From NCBI RefSeq assembly GCF_041435115.1, contig NZ_CP108046.1, positions 1,240,001 through 1,304,000 on the forward strand: DNA of 64,000 nucleotides, written 5' to 3'. Within the stretch, counting starts at the first letter, position 1, and every line of letters starts with the position of its first letter. Origin of the DNA: Streptomyces sp. NBC_00289. Its GTDB lineage: Bacteria > Actinomycetota > Actinomycetes > Streptomycetales > Streptomycetaceae. Shown here piece by piece: positions 1-8,277 of this stretch. The position numbers were made by a program, and so were the translations under genes. The notes under the pieces were generated by a model, which was given only the letters and a program-made list of their open reading frames with translations, had not been told where the DNA came from and did no database searches.

Positions 1-90
1 GTCACCGCGATCGGGCCGTTCCCGCCCTTCTTCGGAGCGGTCCCCCTTCCCACTCGTCGGCCGCGCGGCCCGATCAACTGACATCGATGT

Positions 91-146
91 GGTCAGCAGG
101 TCAGCAGGTCGGCAGGTCGGCAGGTCGGCAGGTCGGCAGGTCAGCC
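91..146. repeat. Tandem 8-bp repeat overlapping a stop codon
   Basis: About seven head-to-tail copies of an 8-bp unit (GGTCGGCA, with GGTCAGCA variants at both ends). The array overlaps the last codons and stop of the monooxygenase at 141. An 8-bp unit changes reading frame with each copy gained or lost, so copy-number slippage would alter the C-terminus of that protein. Confidence 0.85.
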
Positions 147-1751
147 CACCGGCTCGCGTTCGGGTGAGGACGACGGCGCGCCGGTCCATCGGCGCAGAGC
201 GGCTTCGAGGCCGGTGCGGGCGGCGACGTCGGTGGTGTCAGCGGCCCAGGCAACCACCCCGTCCGGGCGTACCAACACCGCAGTCGGCGACGCCGGGTCG
301 TCGGTCACGCTGCTCACTCGCCCGCGCCAGTCGGCGGAGAGGCGGGCGAACGCGCCGTCCGGAGTGCGGTCGAGCAGCAGGAATCCGCCGTTGTGAGCGT
401 GGTCGGCCAGCCGGCTGCCGTCCTTCAGCCACAGGTCGGGGACGTACCGGCCGACCAGCGGGTGATCGCCGGGCAGATCGATGCGCTGGTCGACTCCGGA
501 GATCTTCCTGACCGCGTAGGTCGTGCCGTCTCGGGTGCTCAGCAAGTCGGCCATGATCCCTCGGAGCGCGCCCGACTTGGGGTCCCCGCGCAGCACCGCG
601 ATCTGGGCCCGCGTCCAGTCCATCACCCAGGCACCGAGGGGACGACGTTCGGCGTCGTAGGTGTCGAGCAGCCCTTCGGGCGCCCATCCGGCGACCACGG
701 CACCGAGCTTCCAGCCGAGGTTCGTCGCGTCGCCGACCCCGAGGTTGAGCCCCTGGCCACCGAACGGCGGGTGCACGTGTGCGGCGTCGCCGGCCAGAAG
801 GATCCGCCCCGACCGGTAGGACGCGGCCTGGCGAGTGTTGTCGGTCCAGCGGGTCGGGGTGGCGCGCAGTGCGGTGAGCGTGACGTCGGTGCCCGAGACC
901 CGGCGCAGACTGTTCTGCACCTCGTCGAGGGTGACCGGCGCCATGGGGGTCCTCTCGCGCGAGCGAAGCCGAGCGTGGGGGAGGTCGGCGGGAGGGTTGT
1001 CGAACTCGACGGTGGCCACCCGCCCGGGCTGCGGGCCGTATCGGTAGGCGCCCTCGGGTGACCACACCCATCCGTTCGTGAGCTTCTGCGGGTCGGCGAT
1101 GTCGACGATCGCCTGGTAGCCGGTGAGTTCGGGGTCGGTTCCGGGGAAGTCGATGCCCGCGAGACGGCGTACGGTGCTGTGCCCGCCGTCGCAGCCGACC
1201 AGCCACCCGGTACGCACCGTGCCGGCGGTGGTGCCGACGAGCACGCCGTCGCCGGTGTCTTCGAGCGCGGTGACCTCAACGCCGCGACGCACCGGTACGC
1301 CCCAGCGCGTGAGGTACTCGGTGAGCAGCGCCACCAGCTCACGCTGCGGCACCATCCTCGCTCCGGCGGCCGCCGTGTGTGCGGCGAGGTCGGGATCGGA
1401 CCAGTCCACGAGGTCGGGGTCGAGGATCATCCCGGCGAAGTGCCCGGTGAATCGTGAGTCGGGCGTTCGTCTGACCTCACCGGGCGGCGGGTCGTCGGCC
1501 ATGCGGGAGAACGACCCCATCCGCTCGAGGATCTCTCGCTGCACCTGTTCGGCGGCGGGCAGCAGGCCGCGGCGGTCGAGTGCCTCGGCCGTCGGCAGGT
1601 TGATCCCCTGCGCCTTCATCGCCTCGTCCGGTTCGGCCCGTCGCTCCAGTACCTGTACCGACGCTCCCGCGAGCGCCAGCTCCGCGGCGAGCACGAGGCC
1701 CACCGGCCCGGCTCCGACCACGGTCACGTCCACACCTGGGTTCATATCCAT
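141..1751 (-). CDS. FAD-dependent aromatic monooxygenase
   Basis: Class A flavoprotein monooxygenase of the PheA/TfdB/rifampicin-monooxygenase type, about 536 residues, expected to hydroxylate an aromatic or polyketide substrate with NAD(P)H and O2. Seen: N-terminal Rossmann motif VVGAGPVGLVLAAELA, a mid-protein GCDGGHSTVRRLAGIDF, and the second FAD motif GRILLAGDAAHVHPPFGGQG, then a thioredoxin-like C-terminal part. Longer reading is possible up to 1793, but that would make two operator palindromes coding; the ATG at 1751 or 1745 is preferred because the FAD motif follows at once. It is divergent from a TetR gene at 1808, so induction by its substrate through that repressor is likely (inference). 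Substrate unknown. Confidence 0.85.
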   Translation of the reverse strand: MDMNPGVDVTVVGAGPVGLVLAAELALAGASVQVLERRAEPDEAMKAQGINLPTAEALDRRGLLPAAEQVQREILERMGSFSRMADDPPPGEVRRTPDSRFTGHFAGMILDPDLVDWSDPDLAAHTAAAGARMVPQRELVALLTEYLTRWGVPVRRGVEVTALEDTGDGVLVGTTAGTVRTGWLVGCDGGHSTVRRLAGIDFPGTDPELTGYQAIVDIADPQKLTNGWVWSPEGAYRYGPQPGRVATVEFDNPPADLPHARLRSRERTPMAPVTLDEVQNSLRRVSGTDVTLTALRATPTRWTDNTRQAASYRSGRILLAGDAAHVHPPFGGQGLNLGVGDATNLGWKLGAVVAGWAPEGLLDTYDAERRPLGAWVMDWTRAQIAVLRGDPKSGALRGIMADLLSTRDGTTYAVRKISGVDQRIDLPGDHPLVGRYVPDLWLKDGSRLADHAHNGGFLLLDRTPDGAFARLSADWRGRVSSVTDDPASPTAVLVRPDGVVAWAADTTDVAARTGLEAALRRWTGAPSSSPEREPVG

Positions 1752-1757
1752 GTTCAC

Positions 1758-1786
1758 GAACACTGTTCTATCGACGAACACTGTTC
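1758..1786. promoter_or_regulatory. Twin palindromic operators for the TetR repressor
   Basis: Two identical copies of the 11-bp near-palindrome GAACACTGTTC at 1758-1768 and 1776-1786, centres 18 bp apart, lie between the divergent monooxygenase and TetR starts. Palindromes at such a position are the usual TetR-family operator layout, allowing control of both genes. Binding is inferred. Confidence 0.75.
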
Positions 1787-1807
1787 GCGTCAAGCTATGA
1801 TGGTCCG

Positions 1808-2530
1808 GTGAACCCGAGAGAGCGACGGGCGGCGCGCCACCAGCCGCCCAACCCCGAGGCCGAGGCCGCAGTCAGACCGCGGCGCCGCACGGCCCCGATC
1901 ACCGTGGAGCAGGTCGTCGACACCGCCCTCGGCATCATCGCCACAGAGGGCTACGAGGCACTGACCATGCGCCGACTCGCAGGCGCGCTCGACACCGGAC
2001 CCGCCTCGCTCTACGCCCACGTGGTCAACAAGGCCGACCTCGACGAGCTGCTCATCGGGCGGCTGTGCGCCCAGCTCGTACTGCCCGAACCCGACCGGGG
2101 GGCCTGGCGGGAGCAGATCCGCGGCGTGTGCGTCCAACTGCGCGACCAGTACCTGAGGTACCCCGGGATCTCCCGTGCGGCGCTCGCCATGGCACCCACC
2201 GACCTCGAGGCCATGCGCGTCAGCGAAGGAATGCTGGCGATCCTGCTCGCCGGCGGCGTCGCCCCGCAGGCCGCCGCCTGGGCCATCGACGCCCTCCTGC
2301 TGTACGTGGCCGCCTACTGCCTCGAGACGTCGATCGCACGCCGGCGATCAGCACACGACGACACCGCCTGGGTCCTCGACCGCGACGAACTACGACGCCG
2401 GCTCACGGCCCTGCCCGCCGACACCTTCCCCCACACCACCCGCCACGCGGCCGAACTCACCGCCGGCGAGGGTCACGACCGGTTCGACTTCACCCTCGTC
2501 CTCATGACCGACGGCCTCGCACAGCGCTAG
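1808..2530 (+). CDS. TetR-family transcriptional regulator
   Basis: 240-residue repressor starting at GTG 1808. The N-terminal helix-turn-helix lies at about residues 33-80 (VDTALGIIATEGYEALTMRR, then LDTGPASLYAHVVNKADLDE), and the rest matches the helical C-terminal ligand-binding domain of the TetR_C class common next to tetracycline or rifampicin-modifying monooxygenases. It is divergent from the FAD monooxygenase with two identical palindromes between them, so it probably represses that gene and itself until a ligand binds. Ligand not identifiable. ATG codons at 1797 and 1800 are in another frame. Confidence 0.85.
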   Translation: MNPRERRAARHQPPNPEAEAAVRPRRRTAPITVEQVVDTALGIIATEGYEALTMRRLAGALDTGPASLYAHVVNKADLDELLIGRLCAQLVLPEPDRGAWREQIRGVCVQLRDQYLRYPGISRAALAMAPTDLEAMRVSEGMLAILLAGGVAPQAAAWAIDALLLYVAAYCLETSIARRRSAHDDTAWVLDRDELRRRLTALPADTFPHTTRHAAELTAGEGHDRFDFTLVLMTDGLAQR

Positions 2531-2544
2531 ACCCCGTCGGCGGA

Positions 2545-2760
2545 TCATGCGATTGCCAGGCCCTGCACGAACGCCACCGCGGCCGGTCGGCGGACGGCAT
2601 CCGGGAGCGGATTCTCCGGGCGGTCCTGGCGGATGCCGATGCCGGCGGGGAGATCGACTGGAGCATGGCGGGTGTGGACCCCGCCCGGTGCCGGGCCCAC
2701 CAGCACGCAGCGGGGGCACCACGCGAAGCGCCCCGGATCCCGAGGCGCCGAGTGATACCG
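2545..2760 (+). pseudogene. Remnant of an IS5-type transposase
   Basis: The + frame ending at 2820 carries a stretch (from about 2566) reading LHERHRGRSADGIRERIL, then EIDWSMAGVDPARCRAHQHA. This resembles the N-terminal half of DDE transposases of the IS5-type elements widespread in Streptomyces, where an early catalytic Asp lies in a VDSTTCRAHQHAAGA-like segment. No start codon, no downstream catalytic residues and no inverted repeats are visible, so it is a decayed fragment. It fills the otherwise empty interval between the TetR and glutaredoxin-like genes. Confidence 0.6.
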
Positions 2761-2831
2761 CTGGAGCATCGGTCACTCGGTGAGCGGACTGGTTCGGAGA
2801 GCGTTTCGACTCGTCGATAGTCTTCGTCTTC

Positions 2832-3269
2832 ATGATGCGCGCCTGGCTGCTACCGATGCTGCTTGTCCTCTGCGGTTCAGCCGTTGCGACCGGGCCGTTC
2901 CCCAGGGGAGCCCACGGCGCGGCCGCAGCACTCATGTTGGTGTTCGTGCTGCTCGCGGGCGTGAACTCGTCTCTTGTCTTCCCGAGGTCGATCGGTGCGC
3001 TGGAGGCACAACGGCGCAGCGCGGTCGACGGCCGGCCGGTCGTCTTCTGGCGGCCGGGCTGCATGTACTGCCTCAGGCTCCGCATGCGGTTGGGCCGTAC
3101 CGGCCGCCGGTTGCATTGGGTCGACATCTGGCGTGATCCGGCCGGAGCGGCGGTCGTGAGGGCTGCCAATGACGGCGATGAGACCGTGCCGACCGTCCTC
3201 GTGGAGGGCCGACCGCACGTCAACCCCGATCCAGAGTGGGTGCGCGAACAGCTTTCCCCCTCCGCGTGA
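2832..3269 (+). CDS. Membrane-anchored glutaredoxin-like protein
   Basis: 145 residues. Two hydrophobic segments at about residues 4-21 and 31-51 precede a glutaredoxin/mycoredoxin fold domain beginning at about residue 72 (RPVVFWRPGCMYCLRLRMRL). The CMYC motif at about residues 81-84 is the redox-active CxxC, and ETVPTVLVEGR provides the cis-proline segment typical of glutaredoxins. Mycoredoxins reduce mixed disulfides with mycothiol in actinobacteria, so a membrane-tethered thiol reductase is likely. The neighbour upstream is a transposase remnant and nothing suggests an operon. A second in-frame ATG follows immediately at 2835. Confidence 0.75.
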   Translation: MMRAWLLPMLLVLCGSAVATGPFPRGAHGAAAALMLVFVLLAGVNSSLVFPRSIGALEAQRRSAVDGRPVVFWRPGCMYCLRLRMRLGRTGRRLHWVDIWRDPAGAAVVRAANDGDETVPTVLVEGRPHVNPDPEWVREQLSPSA

Positions 3270-3475
3270 ACGGGAGTGGTGGCGCCGTGGCGGAGGAGGG
3301 TCCACAGGCCCGGAAAGATCGTCAGCCGGTTCGACGCCGTCTGTGACCTCCGTCTGCTCCACGCAACGCAGACGGAGGTCGACCACCTTCTTCGGCCCTC
3401 GCGCACGGCGGCCGTCATGGCGACCGGTCGGTCAGGGCAACAGGCAGAGCAGGCAAGCCGGTCCGGAGAAAGACA

Positions 3476-4969
3476 TCACGATGCCCGCCCCAGATGCGCG
3501 AGCACCATGCGCACCGCCCTGGACACGGCCTCGCGGGACTCGTCTGTCGGTTCGTGGATCTCGAAGCCGTGGCGGCCGTGCGGGACGTCGATGATCTCGA
3601 CCGGGGTCTTCGTCTCCTCCGCCGCGGTGACGAACTCCTCCACCGTGGCGGCGATCTGCGGCGTTTCCAGGCCTGCCCGGGTGAGCACGAGTGGCGGCGG
3701 CGTCCCGTCGGCGGAGTGGAGCGCGCCGACCGGACTGAAGCGGGCCCCGACCGCACCCCAGCTCGGGAGGGGGGCCAGGATCGGGTAGGTGAGAGCGAGG
3801 CAACGCAGCCATGGGGGCGGGCCGGTGATCCAGTCCGCGGCGAGCAGTCCCGCGCCGGAGAAGATCCACAGGGCGATGCGCTGCGCGTCCACGCGGGGGT
3901 CGGCCCGCAGCAGTTCAAGAGCCTCGGCCACGTCGTCGGCGGCCTCCGCGTACTGGCCGATGCCGTGCAGGCGGTGCTCCACGACGGCACCCACCACGCC
4001 CAGGCTCGCCGCGTAGCGGGCGTAGCCGAGGTAGAACGGCCAATCGCGGGGCGCCGGGACCAAGTCGGGCGGCAGCGGGCCGCCGTGCACGAACAGCACT
4101 GCGGGGTAAGGCGGTTGGGCTTCTCCCGGTTCCGGCAAGTGCAGGTCCACACGTCCGTTGCGCATCCGCGGCCGCTCCGGGGTGTCGAGCAGGAAGGGCC
4201 GCAGGGACGGCGACTCGCCCTCGGACGCGGTCAGCCGCCGCCCCTCGCCCACGGCCGCGCGGAGCAGCACCCCGGCCAGTTCGTCAGGGCAGGAGAGCAT
4301 CGGCCAGTGGCCGGTGGCCAGTTCGAAGAAGCCCACCTGTGGATCTGCCAGCTTCCGGAACTGCGGCGGACCGGTGCGCACCAGCGCCTCGACCAGCTCC
4401 AGGGTCATCCCTCCCGCCGTGCACAGGATTCCGCTGGTCGGCACGGCCGCGGCGGCGCCGGTCAGCCGCAGCGGCTGCGTCAGTGTGCGCGCCGGCTGCG
4501 GGGTGGCCAGCCGGCTGAGCAGCTCCAGCTGCTGAGCCGAGAGCCCTTCCGTGCTGCCCCACCGCTGCCACTCCGCCGGTTCCGGCGCCGGGACCGGCCC
4601 GGGGCTGCCTTCCGCCCGCAGCAGTTCATGCACCGACGGGTCCGGTACCAGGGCCAGCGCCGCGTCGCCGTCCTGCGGCAACCCCGCATCCAGGTACACG
4701 ATCCGCGCGACCCGCTCCGGGCGGCGGTCCGCCGCGCCCAGCACGGGGTGGACGGCATAGTCGTGACCGACCAGCACCAACTCCGCGGGCGAGTCGATGG
4801 AATCGATCAGGCGGACCACATCCTCGACATGTGTCTCCAGATCGGCCTCGGGCCGCCCGCTCAGCGTCACCGGGTGCGCCTCGGCCCCCGACTCCCGCAG
4901 CCGGACGATCACCTCGCTCCAGACCTGTCCGTCGGTGAACGGGCCGGAGACCAGGATCAACACAGACAT
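3476..4969 (-). CDS. Tandem alpha/beta hydrolase, two domains
   Basis: About 497 residues with two alpha/beta hydrolase units. The first (about residues 1-250) begins MSVLILVSGPFTDGQVW and has GHDYAVHPVLG where a GxSxG elbow would be, so its nucleophile looks replaced by Asp-Tyr. The second (about 265-497) has an oxyanion-type HGG (LFVHGGPLPPD), an IFSGAGLLAADW elbow, and a C-terminal HGRHGFEI segment supplying the probable catalytic His, as in esterase/dienelactone-hydrolase-like proteins. The start at 4969 is supported by GGAGGT just upstream; the longer reading to 5032 would run through a promoter. Divergent from a MerR gene and probably activated by it. Substrate unknown. Confidence 0.7.
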   Translation of the reverse strand: MSVLILVSGPFTDGQVWSEVIVRLRESGAEAHPVTLSGRPEADLETHVEDVVRLIDSIDSPAELVLVGHDYAVHPVLGAADRRPERVARIVYLDAGLPQDGDAALALVPDPSVHELLRAEGSPGPVPAPEPAEWQRWGSTEGLSAQQLELLSRLATPQPARTLTQPLRLTGAAAAVPTSGILCTAGGMTLELVEALVRTGPPQFRKLADPQVGFFELATGHWPMLSCPDELAGVLLRAAVGEGRRLTASEGESPSLRPFLLDTPERPRMRNGRVDLHLPEPGEAQPPYPAVLFVHGGPLPPDLVPAPRDWPFYLGYARYAASLGVVGAVVEHRLHGIGQYAEAADDVAEALELLRADPRVDAQRIALWIFSGAGLLAADWITGPPPWLRCLALTYPILAPLPSWGAVGARFSPVGALHSADGTPPPLVLTRAGLETPQIAATVEEFVTAAEETKTPVEIIDVPHGRHGFEIHEPTDESREAVSRAVRMVLAHLGRAS

Positions 4970-5001
4970 CAGTACCTCCAAGGGGTGGGCCTGTCCCGGG
5001 T

Positions 5002-5032
5002 AACCTAGGAACTCCCCCTGAGGGAGGTTCAA
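5002..5032 (-). promoter_or_regulatory. MerR-type promoter with 19-bp spacer
   Basis: On the minus strand: -35 TTGAAC (5027-5032), a 19-bp spacer (5008-5026) and -10 TAGGTT (5002-5007), directed at the double hydrolase. The spacer region holds a dyad (ACCTCC / GGGAGTT halves). A 19-bp spacer with internal dyad is the hallmark of promoters remodelled by MerR activators. The same bases carry the ribosome-binding site of the divergent MerR gene. Confidence 0.75.
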
Positions 5033-5035
5033 CCC

Positions 5036-5941
5036 TTGCCAGAAGACGGCACCCTGAGCATCGGCGAACTCGCCGCGCAGGCGAAGACCACGGTCAAGAC
5101 CGTCCGCTTCTACTCCGACCAGGGCCTGCTGCCCGAAGCCTCACGCAGCGGCGGCGGCCACCGCCGCTACGGCCCCGAGGCACCGGCCCGGCTGCGCACG
5201 ATCCGCGCACTGCGCTCACTCGGCGTGCCCGTCCCCGAGATCGGAAGGGTCCTCGACCGCGGGGACACCCTGGAGGCGGTCGTGGCCCGCCGGCTGGACG
5301 ACCTCGGCACCGAACTCGCCGCCCTGCGCTGGCGCGAGGCCGCGCTGCGGGCGGTCCAGGACGGCTCCCCGGAGCAGCTCGCGGAGCGCCTGGAGCTGAT
5401 CGGGGCGGTCAGCGTCCCGCCGAGCACGTCCGCCCTCGCGCAGTACTGGCGCCGCCTGCTTCCGGTCCGCCTCTCCGCTCGCCTCCGCGCCGCCGTCACC
5501 GATGCGGCCGTCCCGCAGCCCCCGGCCGACCCGACGCCGGAGCAGGTCCTGGCCTTCGCTCGCCTCCACGCCCTGGCAGCGGCCGCCACCGATCACTGCC
5601 TCGCCTCCCACCGGCCCGCCACGGACACCGCCGCACACCCGGACCTCCTCTACGACGGTCTGCACGAGGCGTACCAACTGGCGGACGCCGCCCTGCGAAC
5701 CGACCACTCCCCCAGCCTGGGCGAGGCGCTGGACTGCTACGTCGCCGCCCACGCCCGAGCCTCCGACACCCGCGACAGCCCAGCCTTCCGCCGCTCCCTC
5801 GTCGTCCGCCTCGCCATGGCGGATCACCCGGTGATGTCCCGCTACTGGCAACTGGCAGGGCAGTTGACGCCCGACCTGACTCTCGGCGGGGCGGACCTCC
5901 ACCTCCGCGAAGCCCTGACCGCGAGCGTGGCAGCGGGCTGA
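5036..5941 (+). CDS. MerR-family transcriptional regulator
   Basis: 301 residues from a TTG start at 5036, preceded by GGGAGG about 8 bp upstream. Residues about 6-75 form the winged helix-turn-helix (LSIGELAAQAKTTVKTVRFY, then GGGHRRYGPEAPARLRTIRA). A long helix at about 80-115 would be the dimerisation coiled coil, followed by a roughly 170-residue helical C-terminal domain with no metal-binding cysteines, pointing to an organic ligand. It faces the double hydrolase across a 19-bp-spacer promoter, so it is probably its activator. Confidence 0.85.
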   Translation: MPEDGTLSIGELAAQAKTTVKTVRFYSDQGLLPEASRSGGGHRRYGPEAPARLRTIRALRSLGVPVPEIGRVLDRGDTLEAVVARRLDDLGTELAALRWREAALRAVQDGSPEQLAERLELIGAVSVPPSTSALAQYWRRLLPVRLSARLRAAVTDAAVPQPPADPTPEQVLAFARLHALAAAATDHCLASHRPATDTAAHPDLLYDGLHEAYQLADAALRTDHSPSLGEALDCYVAAHARASDTRDSPAFRRSLVVRLAMADHPVMSRYWQLAGQLTPDLTLGGADLHLREALTASVAAG

Positions 5942-6265
5942 GTCCCTCGTCTCCCCGGGCGTGGGGCTCGAGTCCGGGCGGGATCGGGCTGGACCGGACG
6001 CGTGTGTGTCTCAGGAACTCGCGCCGGTTCCGGCCGTAGGGCAGAAATCCTGACGAGGCTCGGCGCGCAGCGCGGACATGGCCTCCACCAAGCGTCCGCA
6101 GCCGATGCCTCGCCGTACGGTCGTTGTCGTCGTACGCCGCCTGATGGTCCGCCTTCTGCCATCGCCGCACTGCCCGCTGTCACTGTGCTCACAGGATGTT
6201 CGGTGCGAGCACCGAGGGGGGATCTCCGTCGGGTGGAGTCCATCGCCCCCTCGAACGGAGCCGAC
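5942..6265. other. Non-coding stretch upstream of CMD-like gene
   Basis: About 320 bases between the MerR gene and the carboxymuconolactone decarboxylase-like gene. Open frames here have no recognisable protein features. It presumably holds the terminator of the first gene and the promoter of the second, but I see no clear hairpin or promoter hexamers. Confidence 0.5.
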
Positions 6266-6814
6266 ATGAAGTACCCGGATCTTTCCGCGCTGCCCGCGGA
6301 ACTGCAGGAGGCCGTGACGAGTCATGGCTCGCTCAACGTCTTCCGGATGTTGATGCACTCACCGAACCTGGCGAAGGGCATGCTGGCGCTGGGGGACGCG
6401 GTTCTGCGACGGAACTCGCTGCCGGACACCCTGCGCGAACTCGCCATCGTCCGGGTCGGCCACGTCTACAAGGCTGAGTACGAGGTCCACCACCACGAGA
6501 ACATCGGCCGTCTCGTCGGACTCTCCGAGCAAGCGGTCGCCGCCGCCGCGACCGGGTCCGCCCAAGGCCTGTCCGCCCCCGAAGCCGCCGTCCTCACCGC
6601 CACGGACCGGCTGCTCGACCGGCACAGCCTCAACGCAGCGGAACGTGACCAGCTGCTGGCCTTCCTGACGGTCAACCAGCTCGCCGATCTCGTCATCACC
6701 GTCGGCTTCTACCAACTCGTGTGCGACTTCCTCAACACCTTCGGGGTGACGACCTCCGGCGAGACCCCGCCCTACGGCGACGTGCCCCCTGCGGCCGGCA
6801 ACGAGGAGGGTTGA
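6266..6814 (+). CDS. Carboxymuconolactone decarboxylase-family protein
   Basis: 182 residues from ATG 6266. The sequence has the AhpD/CMD fold: LRELAIVRVGHVYKAEYEVH followed by HHENIGRLVGLSEQAV. In this subfamily the peroxidatic CxxC of AhpD is replaced by an E-x-x-x-H arrangement (EYEVHHHENIG), so it is unlikely to be an alkyl hydroperoxide reductase and more like a decarboxylase/dehydratase-type member. The C-terminal LAFLTVNQLADLVITVGFY is the second CMD helix pair. A longer frame extends to 6002 but has no family similarity. It ends directly against the convergent carboxypeptidase stop. Confidence 0.75.
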   Translation: MKYPDLSALPAELQEAVTSHGSLNVFRMLMHSPNLAKGMLALGDAVLRRNSLPDTLRELAIVRVGHVYKAEYEVHHHENIGRLVGLSEQAVAAAATGSAQGLSAPEAAVLTATDRLLDRHSLNAAERDQLLAFLTVNQLADLVITVGFYQLVCDFLNTFGVTTSGETPPYGDVPPAAGNEEG

Positions 6815-7960
6815 CTACCTGGCGACTCTGTCGGGCCCGGCGGGCCGGGCCCCACCGGCGTCCGCTCGCTCCTCCAAGCCATCAGTGACCTCTGGGGCGC
6901 TGAGCGCGAGCGCCAGCAACGCCGCCGAGACTTCTCGCATGACCTCCTCGGCCTCACTGAACACCGGCTGGAAGGCCTCACCACATTCGATCGTGTAACC
7001 GAACACCTTCGTGGTTGCCGGGTTCGTGACGTGTCGGCTGTACGCGTAGTCGTCACTCGTCCCCGAGGTGGCGTACAGCCCGTACGCCGCCTCGACACCG
7101 TAGTCGACCTGGCGCACCGCGCGTACCGCGTTGTTCATCCGCTCCGCCAGTTCGACCGCGATCTTCAGGTCTGTTTCGGGCATGAACTCGCCTATGCCGT
7201 CATTCGGCCGGCCTCGCACCGCGTCGAGATCGGGGTTGCGGAAGTTGTCGGTCGGCGTGGTGGACTGATTCTGGTCGGAGCCCCAGTTGTGCAGGATCAC
7301 CGGAACCGCGCTGTGGACGTCGACCATCCACCGAATCCGCGGGTGGCTGTCGAGCGTCCAGACCACGTTCCGGGTCTCGGGCTCCGATGCGGCGGCCGGC
7401 CCCCGGTAGACCTGCGGATCGCACGGATGGTCCGACGTGTGGACATCCGCGTCCGGGGCGAACTTCGTGGTGTGGTCCCACAGGAAGTCGAAGTTTCGGT
7501 TGAGGTCAACGCCCACGCACGACGGACCGGTTGACCCGGCGGGCGCCGGCCGGCGGTTCTTGCGCCACATCGCGGAGGTGGTCTGGCTCCAGGCCCGGCC
7601 GTCGGGGTTGACGCAGGGCAGGACGAACAGATTCAGGTTCTCCACGACGTGCGAGACCTGGGCCGCCGTGAACGACGACGACCCGTAGCCGAGTCCGGTG
7701 GCAGAGCCGTGTGCCTCCAGCAGGTCTGCCGCCAGCGAGATCAGTGCGTCGGGCGGCACCCACTCCCGGGCATGCATCCCGCCCAGCAGCAGGATTCCGG
7801 GTACCTCGTCGGCCTGTCGCGCCCCGACCCGCAACAGCCGCGTTGTTCGCCCCTCGTGGGTGGTGTGGGGCGGAGTGATGATCTCGGTCGCCTCGGGATA
7901 CATGCCGTGCAGACTGGTGATCGCCGATTCGATCTCGGCCACGTTGAGATACACGGTCAC
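6815..7960 (-). CDS. M14-family zinc carboxypeptidase
   Basis: 381 residues. Zinc ligands of the M14 fold are visible: GMHAREW gives His63 and Glu66, and WMVDVHSAVPV gives His216. VDLNRNFDFLW (Arg154-Phe157) matches the substrate-carboxylate-binding NRNF segment, and YTIECGEAF contains the catalytic Glu at 325. There is no signal peptide, so this looks cytosolic, unlike secreted streptomycete carboxypeptidases. It overlaps the small gene upstream by 4 bp, which overlaps a subtilase by 4 bp, so the three are translationally coupled. Removing C-terminal residues from fragments made by the neighbouring endopeptidases would be a natural role (inference). Confidence 0.85.
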   Translation of the reverse strand: MTVYLNVAEIESAITSLHGMYPEATEIITPPHTTHEGRTTRLLRVGARQADEVPGILLLGGMHAREWVPPDALISLAADLLEAHGSATGLGYGSSSFTAAQVSHVVENLNLFVLPCVNPDGRAWSQTTSAMWRKNRRPAPAGSTGPSCVGVDLNRNFDFLWDHTTKFAPDADVHTSDHPCDPQVYRGPAAASEPETRNVVWTLDSHPRIRWMVDVHSAVPVILHNWGSDQNQSTTPTDNFRNPDLDAVRGRPNDGIGEFMPETDLKIAVELAERMNNAVRAVRQVDYGVEAAYGLYATSGTSDDYAYSRHVTNPATTKVFGYTIECGEAFQPVFSEAEEVMREVSAALLALALSAPEVTDGLEERADAGGARPAGPDRVAR

Positions 7961-8277
7961 TCCTTCCGACCGACGCCGTGCGGGACGGCGTCGCGGTCGG
8001 CGAACCGGTCGCCGCCGCCCACTTCTTCCTTACGGGCGCGCCAGTTCTCCGTGACGTTCTCGACGGCGGTGATGTCCACCGACGGTGCCGATCTGGCCGC
8101 TCGTACCCGGTCGAGCTGATCCTGGCGGAAGTAGAGGTCCAGTCCGACCCCCGCCCGGCTGTCGCGCACGACGGGACGGCAGCCGACATCAGGCTGCGTC
8201 TCGCGGACGAACTCCCTGAGCGCTTCGGTGTTCTCGGCGATGACGTGGCAGCGGAAGACCGCGGGTTCCTCGCTCAT
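7957..8277 (-). CDS. Small protein coupled to two peptidases, function unknown
   Basis: 106 residues, no confident family. It overlaps by 4 bp both the subtilase upstream and the carboxypeptidase downstream. The N-terminal 75 residues look like a compact alpha/beta domain (VFRCHVIAENTEALREFVRE, then SRAGVGLDLYFRQDQLDRV); the last 30 are charged and glycine-rich. Its size and position between two proteases would suit a peptidase inhibitor, chaperone or detached propeptide, comparable in size with I9-type propeptides. This is inference from context only. Confidence 0.6.
   Translation of the reverse strand: MSEEPAVFRCHVIAENTEALREFVRETQPDVGCRPVVRDSRAGVGLDLYFRQDQLDRVRAARSAPSVDITAVENVTENWRARKEEVGGGDRFADRDAVPHGVGRKE

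Noticed and set aside
91..146. Possible CRISPR array
   Set aside because: Units are 8 bp with no spacers; it is a simple tandem repeat.
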